Shown: in pieces, positions 62,246-64,000 of the stretch
How the letters are laid out: every line of letters starts with the position of its first letter
How positions within the stretch are numbered: position 1 is the first letter of the stretch
Assembly (NCBI RefSeq): GCF_012516315.1
Contig: NZ_CP051185.1
Coordinates: 6,081,363 to 6,145,362 of the forward strand
Direction of reading: 5' to 3'
Origin: Limnospira fusiformis SAG 85.79
GTDB lineage: Bacteria; Cyanobacteriota; Cyanobacteriia; Cyanobacteriales; Microcoleaceae
DNA: 64,000 bases
The notes under the pieces: generated by a model
Database searches by the model: none
The model's input: the letters and a program-made list of their open reading frames with translations, nothing else
Told to the model about the DNA's origin: nothing
Made by a program: the position numbers and the translations under genes

Positions 62246-63142
62246 ATGAATAATGATGTGTTGAAAACCCGCAGTGTATTGTTAGATATATGGGTGAGAT
62301 TTCGTCGGGATAAAATGGCGGTAATTGGTAGCTGTGTGTTGCTACTGATTATAGTGTCTATTGTGTTGGGTCCGATGATTTATACGACACCAGCGGATCG
62401 GATTGATTTTGGTAATTCTGTGTTACCTCCTAGTTGGAATCATCCCTTTGGTACTAATGATTTAGGACAAGACCAATTAGCGAGGATTCTGAGGGGTGGA
62501 CGCATTTCTTTAGCGGTGGGTTTGGCGGCGATGTTAGTGGCGATCGCTTTAGGAACTGCTGTAGGTGCGATCGCCGGATTTTATGGAGGGATTTTAGATA
62601 GTGTATTAATGCGATGCACGGATTTATTTTTAGCTTTACCGCAACTGCCGATTTTATTATTAGTAATTTACCTATTTCGGGAACCCATGAGAGCGATCGC
62701 CGGTTCGGAAGCGGGAATTTTCATCTTAATTGTATTAGTAGTCGGGGGACTTAATTGGATGTCTGTAGCGCGGTTGGTGAGGGCGAGTTTTTTGTCAACG
62801 AGAGAGATGGATTTTGTGATAGCAGCTAAGGCGATCGGGGCTAAACCTCACCGTTTAATTTTAGTTCATATTCTCCCGAATGTTCTGACTCCGATTATTG
62901 TCGCAGCGACCCTATCAGTAGGAACAGCAATTATCACGGAATCAACCCTAAGTTTTCTAGGGTTAGGATTTCCCCCGGATATTCCCACCTGGGGAAGGAT
63001 GTTATATGATGCCCAAAACTACATAGAAACAGCCCCCCACATGGTTATATTCCCTGGTGCAGCTATTTTTTTAACAGTGATTAGTATCAACTATATTGGC
63101 GATGGATTACGAGATGCACTAGACCCAAAATCTCAGCTTTAA
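62246..63142 (+). CDS. Peptide/nickel-type ABC transporter permease (DppC-like)
   Basis: This 298-residue partner permease has the DppC N-terminal pattern (FRRDKMAVIGSCVLLLIIVSI). HPFGTNDLGQDQLARILRGGRISLAVG is near 77-103, and the EAA loop MDFVIAAKAIGAKPHRLILVHILPNVLTPIIV is near 189-220. It ends ALDPKSQL, as is usual. About six helices are predicted. An AAGGTGA a few bases before the ATG supports the start. It is likely in one transcription unit with the DppB-like gene unless repeat copy 3 interrupts it. Confidence 0.92.
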   Translation: MNNDVLKTRSVLLDIWVRFRRDKMAVIGSCVLLLIIVSIVLGPMIYTTPADRIDFGNSVLPPSWNHPFGTNDLGQDQLARILRGGRISLAVGLAAMLVAIALGTAVGAIAGFYGGILDSVLMRCTDLFLALPQLPILLLVIYLFREPMRAIAGSEAGIFILIVLVVGGLNWMSVARLVRASFLSTREMDFVIAAKAIGAKPHRLILVHILPNVLTPIIVAATLSVGTAIITESTLSFLGLGFPPDIPTWGRMLYDAQNYIETAPHMVIFPGAAIFLTVISINYIGDGLRDALDPKSQL

Positions 63143-63242
63143 TCCTGATAATTAGCAGCCGGAAAGCGGCGTTTATGCCCAAAGATCGGTAATGAGAAAA
63201 TAGCATTTCTAACTAATTAATTTTTGGGGGTAATATCAGCAA

Positions 63243-63884
63243 ATGAGACTGTGGGATAATCAGCGAGATATCAGCCATCCTGGTTCAGTGAATGATTTAG
63301 ACAAACAAGTGATTATTGATACTGATGGTTTGGTCATATTGTATGGCAATTTTTTGACGTTGGCAGAAAGCGATCGCTTATTTGGGGAGTTGTATAAATC
63401 CATTAATTGGAGACAAGAACAGATTAAAATATTTGGGAAAATCAGACCCATACCGAGACTCACAGCTTGGTATGCAGATGAAGGTAAATCCTATACATAT
63501 TCAGGGATCGAACATCATGCACAACCCTGGAACCCGACACTTAAATCAATCAAATCCCAGGTTGAAGATATAGCGGAAGTGACTTTTAATAGTGTTCTAA
63601 TTAATCTGTATCGGGATGGAAAAGATAGTATGTCGTGGCATAGCGATGATGAACCCGAACTAGGGAAAAATCCGATAATCGCCTCAGTCAGCTTAGGGGG
63701 AACCCGTCGATTTGCTGGGAAGCACAAAATCAGCAAAGACCGGAAATTTAATATTGATTTAACCAGCGGTAGTTTGCTGTTAATGAAAGGGGAGACACAG
63801 CACTTTTGGCAACATCAAATCCCCAAAACTTCCCGGGTTGTGGAGCCGCGAATTAATTTAACTTTTAGAATGGTAAAATCATAG
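63243..63884 (+). CDS. alkB: AlkB-like 2-oxoglutarate/Fe(II) dioxygenase
   Basis: This predicted oxidative demethylase for alkylated DNA or RNA bases has 213 residues. The iron ligands are His133 and Asp135 (SWHSDDE) and a distal His near 191 (FWQHQIPK). The 2-oxoglutarate-binding Arg203 and the substrate-side Arg209 are in RINLTFR. PIPRLTAWY near 69 and LINLYRDGKDSMSWH are typical of the ALKBH2/3-like group. It lies about 100 bp downstream of the DppC-like gene. The remaining 116 bases of the window hold no gene. Confidence 0.92.
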   Translation: MRLWDNQRDISHPGSVNDLDKQVIIDTDGLVILYGNFLTLAESDRLFGELYKSINWRQEQIKIFGKIRPIPRLTAWYADEGKSYTYSGIEHHAQPWNPTLKSIKSQVEDIAEVTFNSVLINLYRDGKDSMSWHSDDEPELGKNPIIASVSLGGTRRFAGKHKISKDRKFNIDLTSGSLLLMKGETQHFWQHQIPKTSRVVEPRINLTFRMVKS

Positions 63885-64000
63885 CGATTAAGATATTGGG
63901 GAGGCGATCGCCTTAACCCCCAGCCATCTCGCGCCCATCCCTCAGCTAGATTTGGGTGCTGATTTGGGCATGGGATATGAAAATTTAATTAAGAAATCCG

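Overview
The window looks like a chromosome segment of a filamentous cyanobacterium, most likely Arthrospira/Limnospira (Spirulina) or a close relative. That name is an inference. The supporting evidence is: very frequent HIP1-type GCGATCGC sites; a SasA circadian kinase with a KaiB-like domain; a GlgA2-type glycogen synthase; the cyanobacterial order rplS - tRNA-Trp - secE - nusG - rplK - rplA - rplJ - rplL; many receiver/PAS/GAF signalling proteins; and a heavy load of TnpB/IscB-type elements.

Layout. 0-4.5 kb: the 3' part of a molybdate permease/ATPase fusion (modBC), a DUF1800 protein and a pentapeptide-repeat membrane protein. 4.7-13.9 kb: signalling block with a class III adenylate cyclase, a receiver-GGDEF protein, a 1376-residue hybrid kinase, and a decayed kinase tail broken by one in-frame TGA and cut off on its 5' side by a 76-bp tandem array (13.9-15.2 kb). 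16.0-25.96 kb: two 1768-bp copies of one IS607-family element in the same orientation bracket glgA, a sulfotransferase, a cyclic-nucleotide-binding kinase, an SDR protein and a stomatin/NfeD pair. Copy B has a dead recombinase but an open tnpB. 26-33.4 kb: PP2C phosphatase, AbrB-type membrane protein, peroxiredoxin, a candidate small RNA, a B12/radical-SAM protein, deoC and recO. 33.3-35.5 kb: a HindVP-type restriction-modification pair flanked by a perfect 57-bp direct repeat of the recO 3' end. 36-38.2 kb: an anti-sigma-type ATPase whose 3' end is invaded by an IscB element. The IscB has Gln where the HNH catalytic His is expected. 38-43 kb: small conserved genes, mtnA, gcvP. 43.4-43.8 kb: a 375-bp derivative of the IscB element that keeps the omega-RNA region but has no iscB.

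44-46.7 kb: a WecB/TagA glycosyltransferase with an unusual tail and a serine beta-lactamase-like protein. 46.7-52.1 kb: ribosomal protein/transcription cluster with an L10 leader, tRNA-Trp, rplS and glyQ. 52-56.4 kb: two small secreted proteins, a broken IS200/IS605-type tnpB and a DUF2079 membrane protein. 56.6-64 kb: sasA, mutT, a group 2 sigma factor, an Anbu-type proteasome homologue, two peptide-type ABC permeases and an AlkB-like dioxygenase.

The most notable features are the RNA-guided nuclease relics (two TnpB families, an HNH-altered IscB and a stand-alone omega-RNA element), the restriction-modification cassette with its long target duplication, and an unannotated ~240-bp repeat present three times, each time just after a stop codon in the same orientation. 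No CRISPR array, rRNA or prophage was seen.
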